In this document: positions 1-7,963 of the stretch, piece by piece | Position numbering within the stretch: position 1 is the first letter of the stretch | How the letters are laid out: the number at the start of each line of letters is the position of its first letter | DNA from: Vitreoscilla stercoraria DSM 513 | Lineage (GTDB): Bacteria > Pseudomonadota > Gammaproteobacteria > Burkholderiales > Neisseriaceae | Direction of reading: 5' to 3' | DNA length: 45,721 bases | Assembly (NCBI RefSeq): GCF_000382305.1 | Contig: NZ_KB908035.1 | Span: 1 to 45,721 of the forward strand | Notes under the pieces: model-generated | Told to the model about the DNA's origin: nothing | Databases searched by the model: none | The model's input: only the letters and a program-made list of their open reading frames with translations | Position numbers and translations under genes: made by a program

Positions 1-26
1 TGAGCCAGGATCAAACTCTTATGTTT
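1..26 (-). rRNA. 16S rRNA, 5' end only (partial)
   Basis: The reverse complement of bases 1-19 is the universal 16S start AGAGTTTGATCCTGGCTCA (E. coli positions about 8-26). This places nucleotide 1 of the mature rRNA near base 26. The rest of the gene lies outside the window. A window that begins inside a multicopy rRNA gene fits a contig boundary. Confidence 0.93.
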
Positions 27-120
27 AATCTCTAAGCTTACTATTTAATTTCTGGTCTGCTTCTCAAAGAAAAAGAGCGAGAAATGATTAAAAATCATAT
101 CTTGTCTTTACTTCTTTAGC

Positions 121-173
121 AGTGTGAGGCTCTTCGCACTCACACTTATCGGTAATCTGTTTTTTAAAGAGCT
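121..173 (-). promoter_or_regulatory. rRNA leader: boxA-like element and stem-loop
   Basis: Read on the minus strand, bases 173-159 give GCTCTTTAAAAAACA, close to the antitermination boxA consensus TGCTCTTTAACAA. Just downstream, bases 146-121 form a perfect 8-bp stem (AGTGTGAG/CTCACACT) around a 10-nt loop. A smaller hairpin (ATGATT/AATCAT, 84-98) follows before the 16S start. By analogy with other rrn operons these should load the Nus antitermination complex and direct leader processing. The boxA and hairpin are seen; the role is inferred. Confidence 0.7.
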
Positions 174-241
174 GTGCTGTGAAACTTGTGAAGCTGACCG
201 TTTGGTCTGTTTCGTTTCTGTCTCAGCAGCGAAGAAACCGA

Positions 242-270
242 ATATTACAGAAACACCGAAAACCCGTCAA
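242..270 (-). promoter_or_regulatory. rrn P1 sigma-70 promoter
   Basis: On the minus strand TTGACG (270-265) and TAATAT (247-242) are separated by exactly 17 nt, pointing at the 16S gene. The DNA just upstream (271-340) is a run of A/T tracts resembling an UP element. Transcription should start near base 235, leaving a leader of about 210 nt. Confidence 0.8.
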
Positions 271-299
271 CACCTAATGTGAATTTTTTCTAAAAATAT

Positions 300-650
300 T
301 GAAACTAAAATTTAAAGCATTGAAAAAAATCATTATTTTAAAATTAAAAAAGCAGCCTACTTGTTCAATTTCAATATTTCATTCACAAATAAATTAAAAA
401 ACTCCTTCTTTAAATTGTTTTTCATCCTATTAACCAACCTTAAATCATTTAAAGCTACTCTTATAATTCATTTAAACTGTATCTTTACTATCTCAGATAC
501 ATACTTCAAACACTCTATATACATAGATAACATTCACCATAAACTCTATCAATATTCAAAATTGATATGCTTATTGGCAAAGAATGATTAGAATTCATGC
601 AGTGTTCATTTCAAACATCAAGATTTAAATGAAACGTTATTGTCATTAAT
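300..650. other. AT-rich gene-free gap upstream of rrn
   Basis: About 350 bases of very AT-rich DNA between the rrn promoter and the nuclease gene. A 76-codon open frame at 361-591 has no ribosome-binding site and a composition-driven sequence rich in N, I, F and K, so I do not call it a gene. I see no RNA gene, repeat or DUS here. Confidence 0.6.
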
Positions 651-677
651 ATGGCTTTTTACCAAAGAAATCTCCGT

Positions 678-1625
678 ATGAACTTTAAATTCCCACTATA
701 TACAGTTGCAATACTTGGCTTAAGCCTCAGTTTAAGTGCCTGTTTGGATAAAACAGCCCCCAAAACCGAGCCAGCTGTCATTGACTCTAAAATAACAAAA
801 AATCAAACCACGACTGCCTCGCATTGCGCCAGTGCCATGTTGCTGGATGCCATCCCGCCACAAATCAATCAAACCGCCTTGTTAAAACAGACCCAAAATT
901 TGTGCTTTGAGCAATTCGCATCCCTACATTCGAGCATCACCAAAGGCCCTTTGTGGGTAGCGGAACATTTGACGCCTAAAAAAGTAAATACCAAAATCAA
1001 ACGCCAAGGCGAGTTTCATGCTGAAGACCAAGTGCCTAAAAATATGCGAGCTGAATTGTCTGATTACAAAGGCAGTGGCTACGATCGTGGGCATTTGGCG
1101 CCAAGTGCCAATATGAGCACCAAATCTGCTCAGCAAGACAGCTTTTCATTGGCCAACATGGTGCCGCAAAACCCTAAAAACAACCAAAATGCTTGGCGTA
1201 ACATTGAAGAAGCAGTGCGAGATGTGGTCAGCAGCAGTCATCAACCTGTGTATTTGGTAACGGGCGTCAGCTTTTTAAACAAGACAATACCGAGCATTGG
1301 TAAAAATAAGGTTTTGGTGCCTAGCCATTTGTACAAAGCAGTTTACCAACCCGATACTGGTGTGATTGGTGCATATTGGATTGCCAATACCGCTTCAGCC
1401 AAGCCGCAGATTATCAGCTTGTGTGAATTAGAAGCCAAAACAGGCATCAATGCCTTCCCACTTTTGAACAAAGAGGAACGCCGCAAAGTATATGATTTGC
1501 CTACCATAGGTAAAGATGTGTCTAAAAATGGACAAATCAAACTTTTGAAAACTGACAAAACCAGCGAATGCAGTAATAAAATCAGCACCACAGAAGCCAG
1601 CAAATTGGCTCAAAGCTTTTCCTAA
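678..1625 (+). CDS. DNA/RNA non-specific endonuclease, lipoprotein
   Basis: This is a NUC1/Serratia-type nuclease that would cut DNA and RNA outside the cytoplasm. The start at 678 gives an N-terminal hydrophobic segment ending in a lipobox (LSAC, about residue 22), so the mature protein should be anchored by a lipidated Cys. A start at 651 would put nine polar residues ahead of the signal and has no ribosome-binding site. The catalytic motif DRGHLAP lies at residues 136-142, with His139 the expected general base. A second conserved block, NMVPQNPKNNQNAW, supplies the Mg-binding Asn region. Length (315 aa) fits the family. A short unknown gene follows 18 bp downstream, probably co-transcribed. 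Surface nucleases in naturally competent bacteria may process extracellular DNA, but that role here is inference. Confidence 0.85.
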   Translation: MNFKFPLYTVAILGLSLSLSACLDKTAPKTEPAVIDSKITKNQTTTASHCASAMLLDAIPPQINQTALLKQTQNLCFEQFASLHSSITKGPLWVAEHLTPKKVNTKIKRQGEFHAEDQVPKNMRAELSDYKGSGYDRGHLAPSANMSTKSAQQDSFSLANMVPQNPKNNQNAWRNIEEAVRDVVSSSHQPVYLVTGVSFLNKTIPSIGKNKVLVPSHLYKAVYQPDTGVIGAYWIANTASAKPQIISLCELEAKTGINAFPLLNKEERRKVYDLPTIGKDVSKNGQIKLLKTDKTSECSNKISTTEASKLAQSFS

Positions 1626-1643
1626 CGATTAAGGGTATTTGAC

Positions 1644-1895
1644 ATGACTTTTTCTGCATTGAGCGATGAAAACCATTCATACAGCATTGAAAACCTGACT
1701 TTTGAAAACCACGGTGACGGTTTGTCTATTTATGGTGACATTCAAATTTTGCGTGACCAACAAGGTTTGAAATACTTAGAAGAAATCAAAACCATCATTG
1801 ATGGCGCCATATTGCAACTGCAAAACACTGAAGCATTGCCTGAACAATTGATTTTAGGTCAAAACAATACTGAAATAGACAATCCATTTTTGTAA
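1644..1895 (+). CDS. small hypothetical protein (83 aa)
   Basis: I do not recognise this protein. It is acidic, lacks a signal peptide or membrane segment, and begins MTFSALSDENHSYSIENL. It has an AAGGGT ribosome-binding site about 9 nt before ATG and starts 18 bp after the nuclease stop. A paired-DUS terminator stands 31 bp after its own stop, so the two genes look like one transcript. An immunity or regulatory role for the nuclease is possible from position alone, but nothing in the sequence supports it. Confidence 0.7.
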   Translation: MTFSALSDENHSYSIENLTFENHGDGLSIYGDIQILRDQQGLKYLEEIKTIIDGAILQLQNTEALPEQLILGQNNTEIDNPFL

Positions 1896-1925
1896 TCCCA
1901 TTTAAATACCATTGTTAGTATGAAC

Positions 1926-1953
1926 AAGCGTCCTGTAAATTTACAGGACGCTT
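1926..1953 (+). terminator. paired-DUS terminator
   Basis: AAGCGTCCTGTAAA followed directly by its reverse complement gives a perfect 14-bp inverted repeat ending in CTTTTATTTTAT. It lies 31 bp after the 1644-1895 gene and reads as an intrinsic terminator made from two uptake-type words. Confidence 0.8.
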
Positions 1954-2028
1954 TTATTTTATATTCATATTACAAATACTTATGTTAATCTTACTATTGA
2001 ACTTTATGACAAAGCATTAGGAGCACCC

Positions 2029-2460
2029 ATGTTCAAACACTTGGCATTTTGTGCACTTTTATTTTTCAGTTTGCCATTATCAGCACAAACCATCCATGCA
2101 CAAACACAAAACCGCATTGAAATTGATGAAGAAATATTCCATATTGCAGCCATTCAAGACCCTACCATTGAAGCCAAACTGCTGTCTGCTACCGCAGGCG
2201 ACCCAGCTTTAAATGGCTTATTATTAAGTTTGGCAGTGAAATCAGACCAACAATGGAATGTGTATTTTTTAAAAGATATCGCCGACTACCGTATTTTACC
2301 CAGCGCAAAAAATGGTTATTTGAAATTACAATTGCGTACTGAACACCTCGATTCAACAAGCCATGTTACCTCCCAAACTTCGATTTTATTTGTGAACATG
2401 ACTGCCGCCGCACAAGCTCATGGCTCGATACAAATCGAAGAAATCGTACAAAAACCTTAA
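2029..2460 (+). CDS. secreted hypothetical protein, tandem paralogue A
   Basis: A 143-residue protein with a clear signal peptide (MFKHLAFCALLFFSLPLSAQ). I do not recognise the family. Its middle part shares the pattern WNVY-x-L-(x)5-Y-x2-LPSAK-x-GYLK with the next gene, followed in both by a hydrophobic stretch near the C terminus (ILFVNM here, TLFINL there). The two genes are 12 bp apart and have equal length, so they look like a duplication. An AGGAG ribosome-binding site precedes the ATG. Location is probably periplasm or outer surface. Function unknown. Confidence 0.8.
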   Translation: MFKHLAFCALLFFSLPLSAQTIHAQTQNRIEIDEEIFHIAAIQDPTIEAKLLSATAGDPALNGLLLSLAVKSDQQWNVYFLKDIADYRILPSAKNGYLKLQLRTEHLDSTSHVTSQTSILFVNMTAAAQAHGSIQIEEIVQKP

Positions 2461-2472
2461 AAGGATGTCTGC

Positions 2473-2904
2473 ATGAAACCACTGTTTTGGATGTTCAGCT
2501 TATTCAGTCTCTGTGCACAAGCTCAAGCACAATGGTTATCACCACAAAACGACAGCCACAATACAGGTGCAGCGCATGTCGAAAAAGTCACGGCAATGCC
2601 AGACTCAAGCATGACGGTCAAATTGTTTCACAGCATGCCCATTGATGCTCCTAGCATGAATCCATGGTTTCTACGCTTGGCGGTGGTCAATGAAGAAAAA
2701 CTCAGTTGGAATGTTTACCATTTACCCAATGTCAAAAGCTATCAAGTGCTGCCCAGCGCTAAAGTGGGTTATTTGAAGATTGCCATACGCCAAGACGATT
2801 ACAATGTCCAAACAGGCAAAAATGTTGAACGTGCCTCTACCTTATTTATCAACTTACACAATGCCAATCAAAATGGCGGCCGCATTGAAATAGATGTCAA
2901 ATAA
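2473..2904 (+). CDS. secreted hypothetical protein, tandem paralogue B
   Basis: A 143-residue protein with a signal peptide (MKPLFWMFSLFSLCAQAQA). It is a diverged copy of the preceding gene: WNVYHLPNVKSYQVLPSAK aligns with the matching block there without gaps. The N-terminal third differs much more between copies than this core. AAGGATG precedes the ATG. A paired-DUS element follows the stop by 14 bp and probably ends the two-gene transcript. No domain that I can name. Confidence 0.8.
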   Translation: MKPLFWMFSLFSLCAQAQAQWLSPQNDSHNTGAAHVEKVTAMPDSSMTVKLFHSMPIDAPSMNPWFLRLAVVNEEKLSWNVYHLPNVKSYQVLPSAKVGYLKIAIRQDDYNVQTGKNVERASTLFINLHNANQNGGRIEIDVK

Positions 2905-2918
2905 ATCACATTAAAAAT

Positions 2919-2949
2919 AAGCGTCCTGTAAAGGTTTTACAGGACGCTT
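2919..2949 (+). terminator. paired-DUS terminator
   Basis: Inverted pair AAGCGTCCTGTAAA / TTTTACAGGACGCTTA around a short GG spacer. The T tract after it is weak (TTATTGT), so termination may be inefficient. The 200 bases from here to 3158 hold nothing that I recognise. Confidence 0.65.
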
Positions 2950-3158
2950 ATTGTCAAAAATTTCAATGATTTTGTACCCATAATCTGCGTTACAAAGACC
3001 GTATACATGCTCCTTGAAATGTATCGCCAGCCCATTTATGAGCAAACGTCTATTTTGAATAGGCTTTGTCAATTGATTTAAAACACGCCTATTGACCGCT
3101 TAGCAATGTCTTTGGTGCACCAGAAACCATCTGCTTGTCTATTGAAGTGATGACGCTT

Positions 3159-4508
3159 TTAAGCTTGTGGCTTGCGAAAATGTTCTTTTAAAGCTTGAAA
3201 AACCCGCGCATCCCACAGCCACAAACCATCTTCCGTTTGAATGGCAGAACCTGCAACATGCCATTGCTTGGTTTGCCCTGTGACCAAATCCACCTCTTGG
3301 GCATTGTGTGGCCAACGTTGTTGCCAACCTGCAATAGGCAACTTGGTCATTTCTTGACGCAAGGCAGCATCAATGTCTTCTTGTTCATTCAATTGAGGAC
3401 ACCAACCATGACATTTTTTGCTACTGTGTATAGGACAAGGAGTCTGTTCAGACAACGTTTGCGGCAAAATATCCAAATATTTTGGGCAAAAGCCATGTTC
3501 ACGCGCCCACTCTAAGATGGCTTTTTTGGCAGCTTTGGGATGAGCAAAGACGCCAAAAGGAGGTTCGTTAGTGATTTGCGTACCCAAAGGTTGGATTTTG
3601 GCTTGTAAACGCTGTTGGTCATTCTTAATTAAACGTATGGTATAAAAAGCATGCTGCTTGGGATCGGCATATTGGCTAGACATCACTGCAGCATCCAATG
3701 GTCCAATGGCCGCAAAACCTTCTATTTTGACAATACTGGCAAACCAATCTTGGGCTTGTTTGGCATGTAATTTGTGACACATATCATGATACATGTGTTC
3801 ACACACCCGCACTTTGGGCTGTTTGGCATCTTTGTGCCAAATCAAAACCATGCCATATTCATCTGGTAAGGCTTGTAATTGTTGCTTCAAATGCTCAGGC
3901 AACCAATCAGGCAACAAGCTTGGTGTAATGTGTTTGTACAAAGCAGATTGCCATAAATGGCCACGTTCTTGACTTGCTTGTGCCAAAAATTGCGTTAAAG
4001 CTGCCACATCTGCCATCGCGCGGTGACGTTGCGGTAAAACAATGTGAAAACGTTCAATCAAACTGTCTAAGTTGTGTTTGAAATGTTCAGGATACAATTG
4101 GCGTGACAATTTCACCGTGCACAATTGCGGCATGCTCAATTGTTTGCCGCAACGTTTAAATGCCAAACGTAAAAAATGATAATCAAAACGACTGTTGTGA
4201 GCGAACAAAACAGCATCTTTTAAAAAATGTGCCAATTCATCTGCAATATCCTCAAACAAAGGTGCAGCTGCCACCATATCATTACTGATGCCTGTAAGCT
4301 CTTCAATGAAAGGGCTAATGGTCATTTGAGGATTAATCAATTGCTCATAAGTATGTATGCCGTGTTCGTCAAAGCGAATCAATGCCACTTCGGTCAAACG
4401 GTCTTGGTATAAATTGCCACCCGTGGCTTCGGTATCGATGATGACGATGGGGGTTGCTAAAAATTGCAGTTGTTGCTGCAAGGTATGTAAGTCATCGTGA
4501 CGTAACAT
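3159..4508 (-). CDS. DEDDh 3'-5' exonuclease (Pol III epsilon-like) with C-terminal Cys-containing domain
   Basis: The N-terminal half (residues about 20-180) is a DnaQ/PolC-type exonuclease. Asp25 and Glu27 (IDTEATG) form ExoI, NSRFDYHF holds the ExoII Asp, and HRAMAD holds the ExoIII His and Asp, so the DEDDh set is complete. At 449 aa it is much longer than DnaQ (about 240 aa). The second half resembles the GIY-YIG plus Cys-cluster region of UvrC/Cho-type proteins: a CPIHSSKKCHGWC motif is visible near residue 360, but the GIY-YIG signature itself is degenerate. Such exonuclease/UvrC-like fusions occur in Neisseria as putative epsilon subunits. A repair role is more likely than the replicative proofreader. 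No operon partner; it is convergent with the 2473 gene. Confidence 0.8.
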   Translation of the reverse strand: MLRHDDLHTLQQQLQFLATPIVIIDTEATGGNLYQDRLTEVALIRFDEHGIHTYEQLINPQMTISPFIEELTGISNDMVAAAPLFEDIADELAHFLKDAVLFAHNSRFDYHFLRLAFKRCGKQLSMPQLCTVKLSRQLYPEHFKHNLDSLIERFHIVLPQRHRAMADVAALTQFLAQASQERGHLWQSALYKHITPSLLPDWLPEHLKQQLQALPDEYGMVLIWHKDAKQPKVRVCEHMYHDMCHKLHAKQAQDWFASIVKIEGFAAIGPLDAAVMSSQYADPKQHAFYTIRLIKNDQQRLQAKIQPLGTQITNEPPFGVFAHPKAAKKAILEWAREHGFCPKYLDILPQTLSEQTPCPIHSSKKCHGWCPQLNEQEDIDAALRQEMTKLPIAGWQQRWPHNAQEVDLVTGQTKQWHVAGSAIQTEDGLWLWDARVFQALKEHFRKPQA

Positions 4509-4595
4509 GGAGAAGTGGCCGGAAACAAAAAACGCTTTATTCTACCGCTAAAACAGCTGGCCAAATAAATTTATGCATATTTTTATAAAAAGTTC

Positions 4596-4624
4596 TTGAC
4601 GTACAAATAAGTCCATCCTATAAT
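4596..4624 (+). promoter_or_regulatory. tRNA operon promoter
   Basis: TTGACG (4596-4601), a 17-nt spacer, then a perfect TATAAT (4619-4624). It lies 16 bp before tRNA-Arg. Confidence 0.85.
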
Positions 4625-4640
4625 GCATTTCTCTTCAGAT

Positions 4641-4717
4641 GCACCCGTAGCTCAGTTGGATAGAGTATTTGGCTACGAACCAAAGGGTCGGGCGTTCGAA
4701 TCGCTCCGGGTGCACCA
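4641..4717 (+). tRNA. tRNA-Arg (ACG)
   Basis: A full cloverleaf: acceptor GCACCCG/CGGGTGC, anticodon stem TTTGG/CCAAA around loop CTACGAA (anticodon ACG, read as ICG), T loop GTTCGAATC, and encoded CCA at 4715-4717. It is the first gene of a two-tRNA transcript. Confidence 0.95.
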
Positions 4718-4729
4718 TTCTGAAAAGCC

Positions 4730-4804
4730 GCGCCCATCGTCTAGCGGTTAGGACACTGCCCTTTCACGGCGGCAACCGGGGTTCGATTCCCCGTGGGCGT
4801 ACCA
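4730..4804 (+). tRNA. tRNA-Glu (TTC)
   Basis: Acceptor GCGCCCA/TGGGCGT with a G-U pair at the end, anticodon loop CTTTCAC (TTC), T loop GTTCGATTC, and encoded CCA at 4802-4804. It lies 12 nt after tRNA-Arg and shares its promoter and terminator. Confidence 0.95.
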
Positions 4805-4810
4805 ATTTTA

Positions 4811-4837
4811 AAAACCAGCTTTCGAGCTGGTTTTTTT
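4811..4837 (+). terminator. intrinsic terminator of tRNA operon
   Basis: AAAACCAGCT-TTCG-AGCTGGTTTT followed by a run of T. Stem with a stable TTCG loop, 6 nt after tRNA-Glu. Confidence 0.9.
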
Positions 4838-4942
4838 CATTTCTGCCGTCTGCCTTGATTCTTTGCCTTGCTTAACTTGGAACTTATATTCAAGCATGGT
4901 AATCTTGAACCACTTATCTAAACCTTATGTGAGAATGGTTTT

Positions 4943-5443
4943 ATGCAATTTAATAAATGGTTAATCGCAACAATGTCTGCTTGGGCTTTAAGTGCGTGTG
5001 CTTCTACTGATGCACCGAATCCATCTACACAAGCGAAGAGCAAACCTGTGCAAACCAATGTGCAGTTTGACAGCTACCAAGAAGTGGCTTATCAATGCCA
5101 AGGTGGTCGTGTTTTGGCCTTATATGGCATCAAAAACAACACAGTAGCAGGTGTACAAGTGGTTTATGATGGTGCCCAATCACCTTTGTTATTGCGCACC
5201 AACAACCCTAAATACAATGAATTCTCTAGCAGTGGTCGCCATATTACGTGGACACAAAACCTAGCAGCACCTGCACAAGTGAAATCTGCCGATGCCCGTG
5301 GTTTGACCCGTTTGGTTGGCAGCAACCCACAAGACATGGCCATTGGCTTGGTCGTTGAAGCTTGTAAAGTGGATACCAACATGACAGCTAAATTAGGCTC
5401 TGTCGCGGATGAAGCCAAGATTCAATGGTTAAATGCCAAATAA
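4943..5443 (+). CDS. lipoprotein, MliC/ACP-like lysozyme-inhibitor fold suspected
   Basis: A 166-aa lipoprotein: signal peptide with lipobox LSAC, Cys near residue 19, then a Pro/Thr/Ser-rich linker. The mature domain opens with VAYQCQGGRVLALYG and carries a second Cys near residue 146 (EACKVD). A YxCxxG opening followed by beta-strands and a late Cys is the pattern of MliC-type lysozyme inhibitors and of the Neisseria adhesin complex protein ACP, which share that fold. If so it would protect peptidoglycan from host lysozyme at the outer membrane. The lipoprotein call is firm; the inhibitor assignment is a pattern match only. It converges on ettA across a shared paired-DUS terminator. Confidence 0.75.
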   Translation: MQFNKWLIATMSAWALSACASTDAPNPSTQAKSKPVQTNVQFDSYQEVAYQCQGGRVLALYGIKNNTVAGVQVVYDGAQSPLLLRTNNPKYNEFSSSGRHITWTQNLAAPAQVKSADARGLTRLVGSNPQDMAIGLVVEACKVDTNMTAKLGSVADEAKIQWLNAK

Positions 5444-5456
5444 ATGATTTGAATAC

Positions 5457-5490
5457 AAAAGCGTCCTGTAATTTACAGGACGCTTTTTTT
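5457..5490. terminator. paired-DUS bidirectional terminator
   Basis: AAAAGCGTCCTGTAA / TTACAGGACGCTTTTTTT. A-run on the left and T-run on the right, so it can end transcription from both convergent genes (lipoprotein and ettA). Confidence 0.85.
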
Positions 5491-5512
5491 AAAGCTTGTT
5501 AAGTCAAACGAA

Positions 5513-7180
5513 TTAACGGCTCACAGGTTTGTAGCGAATGCGTTTTGGTTTCGCGCCCTCTTCACCCAAGCGACGTTTTTTGTCCGCTTCGTATTCTTGG
5601 TAGTTACCATCAAAGAACACCCATTTTGAATCGCCTTCGGCTGCCAAAATATGGGTCGCAATACGGTCTAAGAACCAACGATCATGCGAAATCACCATGA
5701 CTGAGCCTGCAAACTCTAATAACGCATCTTCCAACGCGCGCAAAGTTTCCACGTCCAAATCGTTTGATGGTTCGTCAAGCAACAACACATTGCCGCCTGA
5801 AATCAAGGTTTTGGCCAAGTGCAAACGACCACGTTCACCGCCTGACAAATTGCCGACGATTTTACTTTGATCTGCGCCTTTGAAGTTAAAACGACCCAAG
5901 TAGGCGCGTGCAGGCGTTTCAAATTTGCCCACTTGCAAAATGTCGCGACCTTCGGCAATTTCATCAAACACGGTTTTGGTATTGCCCAAATTACCACGGC
6001 TTTGATCGACGTAAGACAATTGAACGGTTTGACCAATTTTCACTTCACCAGAATCAGGCGTTTCTTGACCAGTAATCATTTTGAACAAAGTCGATTTACC
6101 CGCGCCGTTAGGACCGATAATACCGACAATCGCGCCTGCTGGAATGCGCATGCTCAAATCATCAATCAACACACGGTCACCAAACGATTTGGTCACGTTG
6201 GTAAACTCAATCACTTCGTTGCCCAAACGCTCGGCAGTTGGAATGAAGATTTCTTGAGTTTCGTTGCGTTTTTGGTATTCGTAGCTCGACATTTCTTCAA
6301 AACGGGCAATACGCGCTTTGGATTTGGCTTGGCGGCCTTTGGCGTTTTGGCGTACCCATTCCAATTCTTGCTTCATCGATTTGATGCGCGCCGCTTCTTG
6401 TTTGGATTCGGTGGCCAAACGGTTTTCTTTTTGTTCCAACCAAGAAGAGTAGTTGCCTTTCCAAGGAATGCCATGGCCGCGGTCCAATTCCAAAATCCAT
6501 TCGGCAGCATTGTCTAAGAAGTAACGGTCATGCGTGACTGCAACCACGGTGCCTGGGAAACGCACCAAAAATTGCTCCAACCATTCAACTGATTCTGCAT
6601 CCAAATGGTTGGTCGGTTCGTCAAGCAACAACATGTCAGGCTTAGACAGCAACAATTTGCACAAAGCCACGCGGCGTTTTTCACCACCTGACAAATTGCC
6701 AATGATGGCGTCCCACTCAGGCAAGCGCAAAGCATCGGCCGCAATTTCCAATTGGTGCTCTAAATTGTCGCCTGCGCCTGCGGATAAAATCGCTTCCAAA
6801 CGGCCTTGTTCTTCAGCCAAAGCATCAAAATCTGCATCGGGGTCGGCATAAGCTGCGTACACTTCGTCCAAACGTTTTTGTGCATCGGCCACTTCGCCCA
6901 AACCGCTTTCAACTTCTTCACGCACGGTTTTGGTCGCATCCAACTCAGGCTCTTGCGGCAAATAACCAATTTTGATGCCGCTCATTGGCACCGCTTCGCC
7001 TTCGAACTCTTTGTCCACGCCTGCCATGATTTTCAGGACGGTTGATTTACCCGAACCATTCAAACCTAACAAGCCAATTTTAGCGCCAGGGAAAAAAGAC
7101 AAAGAAATGTCTTTGATGATTTGTTTTTGCGGTGGCACTACTTTGCTCACACGCAACATTGAGTAAACGTATTGACTCAT
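5513..7180 (-). CDS. ettA: energy-dependent translational throttle protein EttA (ABC-F)
   Basis: A soluble ABC-F ATPase that binds the ribosomal E site and gates the first elongation steps according to the ATP/ADP ratio. At 555 aa it has the family length and no membrane segments. Two ATPase domains are complete: Walker A GLNGSGKST and GPNGAGKST, signatures LSGGEKRR and LSGGERGR, Walker B LLLDEPTNHLD and LLLDEPSNDLD. The first domain contains the extra arm insertion (about residues 90-140), and a charged linker of about 80 residues separates the domains. The start MSQYVYSMLRVSKVVPP matches EttA proteins. It appears to be monocistronic. Confidence 0.95.
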   Translation of the reverse strand: MSQYVYSMLRVSKVVPPQKQIIKDISLSFFPGAKIGLLGLNGSGKSTVLKIMAGVDKEFEGEAVPMSGIKIGYLPQEPELDATKTVREEVESGLGEVADAQKRLDEVYAAYADPDADFDALAEEQGRLEAILSAGAGDNLEHQLEIAADALRLPEWDAIIGNLSGGEKRRVALCKLLLSKPDMLLLDEPTNHLDAESVEWLEQFLVRFPGTVVAVTHDRYFLDNAAEWILELDRGHGIPWKGNYSSWLEQKENRLATESKQEAARIKSMKQELEWVRQNAKGRQAKSKARIARFEEMSSYEYQKRNETQEIFIPTAERLGNEVIEFTNVTKSFGDRVLIDDLSMRIPAGAIVGIIGPNGAGKSTLFKMITGQETPDSGEVKIGQTVQLSYVDQSRGNLGNTKTVFDEIAEGRDILQVGKFETPARAYLGRFNFKGADQSKIVGNLSGGERGRLHLAKTLISGGNVLLLDEPSNDLDVETLRALEDALLEFAGSVMVISHDRWFLDRIATHILAAEGDSKWVFFDGNYQEYEADKKRRLGEEGAKPKRIRYKPVSR

Positions 7181-7244
7181 TTGCTGTCACTCGGTCAGTT
7201 TGATAAAAGCGCTATTGTACCTAAAATAAACACTTATTTATGCT

Positions 7245-7272
7245 AAAAAAGCACATAAAAATGTGCTTTTTT
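7245..7272 (-). terminator. intrinsic terminator
   Basis: AAAAAAGCACAT-AAAA-ATGTGCTTTTTT, a symmetric hairpin with a T-run on either strand. It sits 35 bp after the minus-strand gene that ends at 7307 and upstream of ettA. Confidence 0.85.
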
Positions 7273-7306
7273 AGGCATTTGTAAAAAATGACTCGTGTAT
7301 AGATGT

Positions 7307-7786
7307 TTATTGTCGTTGATTCAAAATACGCATCATCACATCTTCTGGATCTTCGCGCATATTTTCATAGCGTACCGTTGGTGCTTGTTTGTTTGAGTTA
7401 ACGGGATTTTGATAAGCAGGCATTGATTTTTCTGCTTTTTGGCTACCTAAATGGTAGTGGGTCACAACCTCATGATCTAAAGTAGCAGGCTGATGTGTTG
7501 AACTCGGTGCCAAAAAAGATGCCGCAGCACTAGGTTCTGTCTTCGGCATAATAGCTTCTGGATTGGTATTAACCACAGGCATGGCCATGGGCGTGAATGT
7601 GGCGGTGGCATCTTGGGTTTGGCGAACTGGCTCAATCACAGTGGTGATGGTCGTACTGCCACTGACATCACTGTGTATCGTTTGTCTGGTGACCATATTG
7701 GGATTGTTGCCAAAAGCTGGCGGTTGTGCAAAAGCAGATGTAATACTTAATAGGCCTATTGTGGCTAAAAGTGTTTTATTAGTCAT
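7307..7786 (-). CDS. secreted hypothetical protein (159 aa)
   Basis: Signal peptide MTNKTLLATIGLLSITSAFA followed by a low-complexity mature region rich in Thr, Pro, Ala, Asn and Gln, with no Cys. It contains no domain that I recognise and looks intrinsically disordered, ending in a more charged segment (ENMREDPEDVMMRILNQRQ). AAGGGTG precedes the ATG. Flanked by its own terminators on both sides, so it is a single-gene unit. Probably periplasmic or exported. Confidence 0.75.
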   Translation of the reverse strand: MTNKTLLATIGLLSITSAFAQPPAFGNNPNMVTRQTIHSDVSGSTTITTVIEPVRQTQDATATFTPMAMPVVNTNPEAIMPKTEPSAAASFLAPSSTHQPATLDHEVVTHYHLGSQKAEKSMPAYQNPVNSNKQAPTVRYENMREDPEDVMMRILNQRQ

Positions 7787-7900
7787 GTTTTCACCCTTGT
7801 AAAGATGTACATTGTAAATGCCATTGGCTTTCTTGTAACAATTAAAATATTCGCTTGGTATTTAATTTCATTAAAACAGATTGTTAGCCAATATGCCAAT

Positions 7901-7932
7901 AAAAATCCCCTAACATAGAAGATGTTAGGGGA
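7901..7932 (-). terminator. intrinsic terminator of potD-like gene
   Basis: TCCCCTAACAT-AGAAG-ATGTTAGGGGA, a perfect 11-bp stem, preceded on the plus strand by AAAAA and so followed by U5 on the minus strand. Located 31 bp after the potD-like stop. Confidence 0.9.
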
Positions 7933-7963
7933 TGATGTTGGATATTATGTCAATTCAAAGCGA

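Noticed and set aside
361..591. 76-codon open frame upstream of the nuclease gene
   Set aside because: Very AT-rich DNA opposite the rrn promoter, no ribosome-binding site, residue content explained by base composition.
1644..1895. Nuclease plus small acidic protein considered as a toxin-immunity pair
   Set aside because: The nuclease is a typical NUC1 lipoprotein, not a contact-dependent toxin, and the small protein has no immunity-like feature beyond its position.
5867..6517. 216-codon open frame antisense to ettA (and similar long antisense frames in proA and the potD-like gene)
   Set aside because: Shadows of well-identified genes; residue content (F, H, N, R rich) is typical of antisense frames in this base composition.
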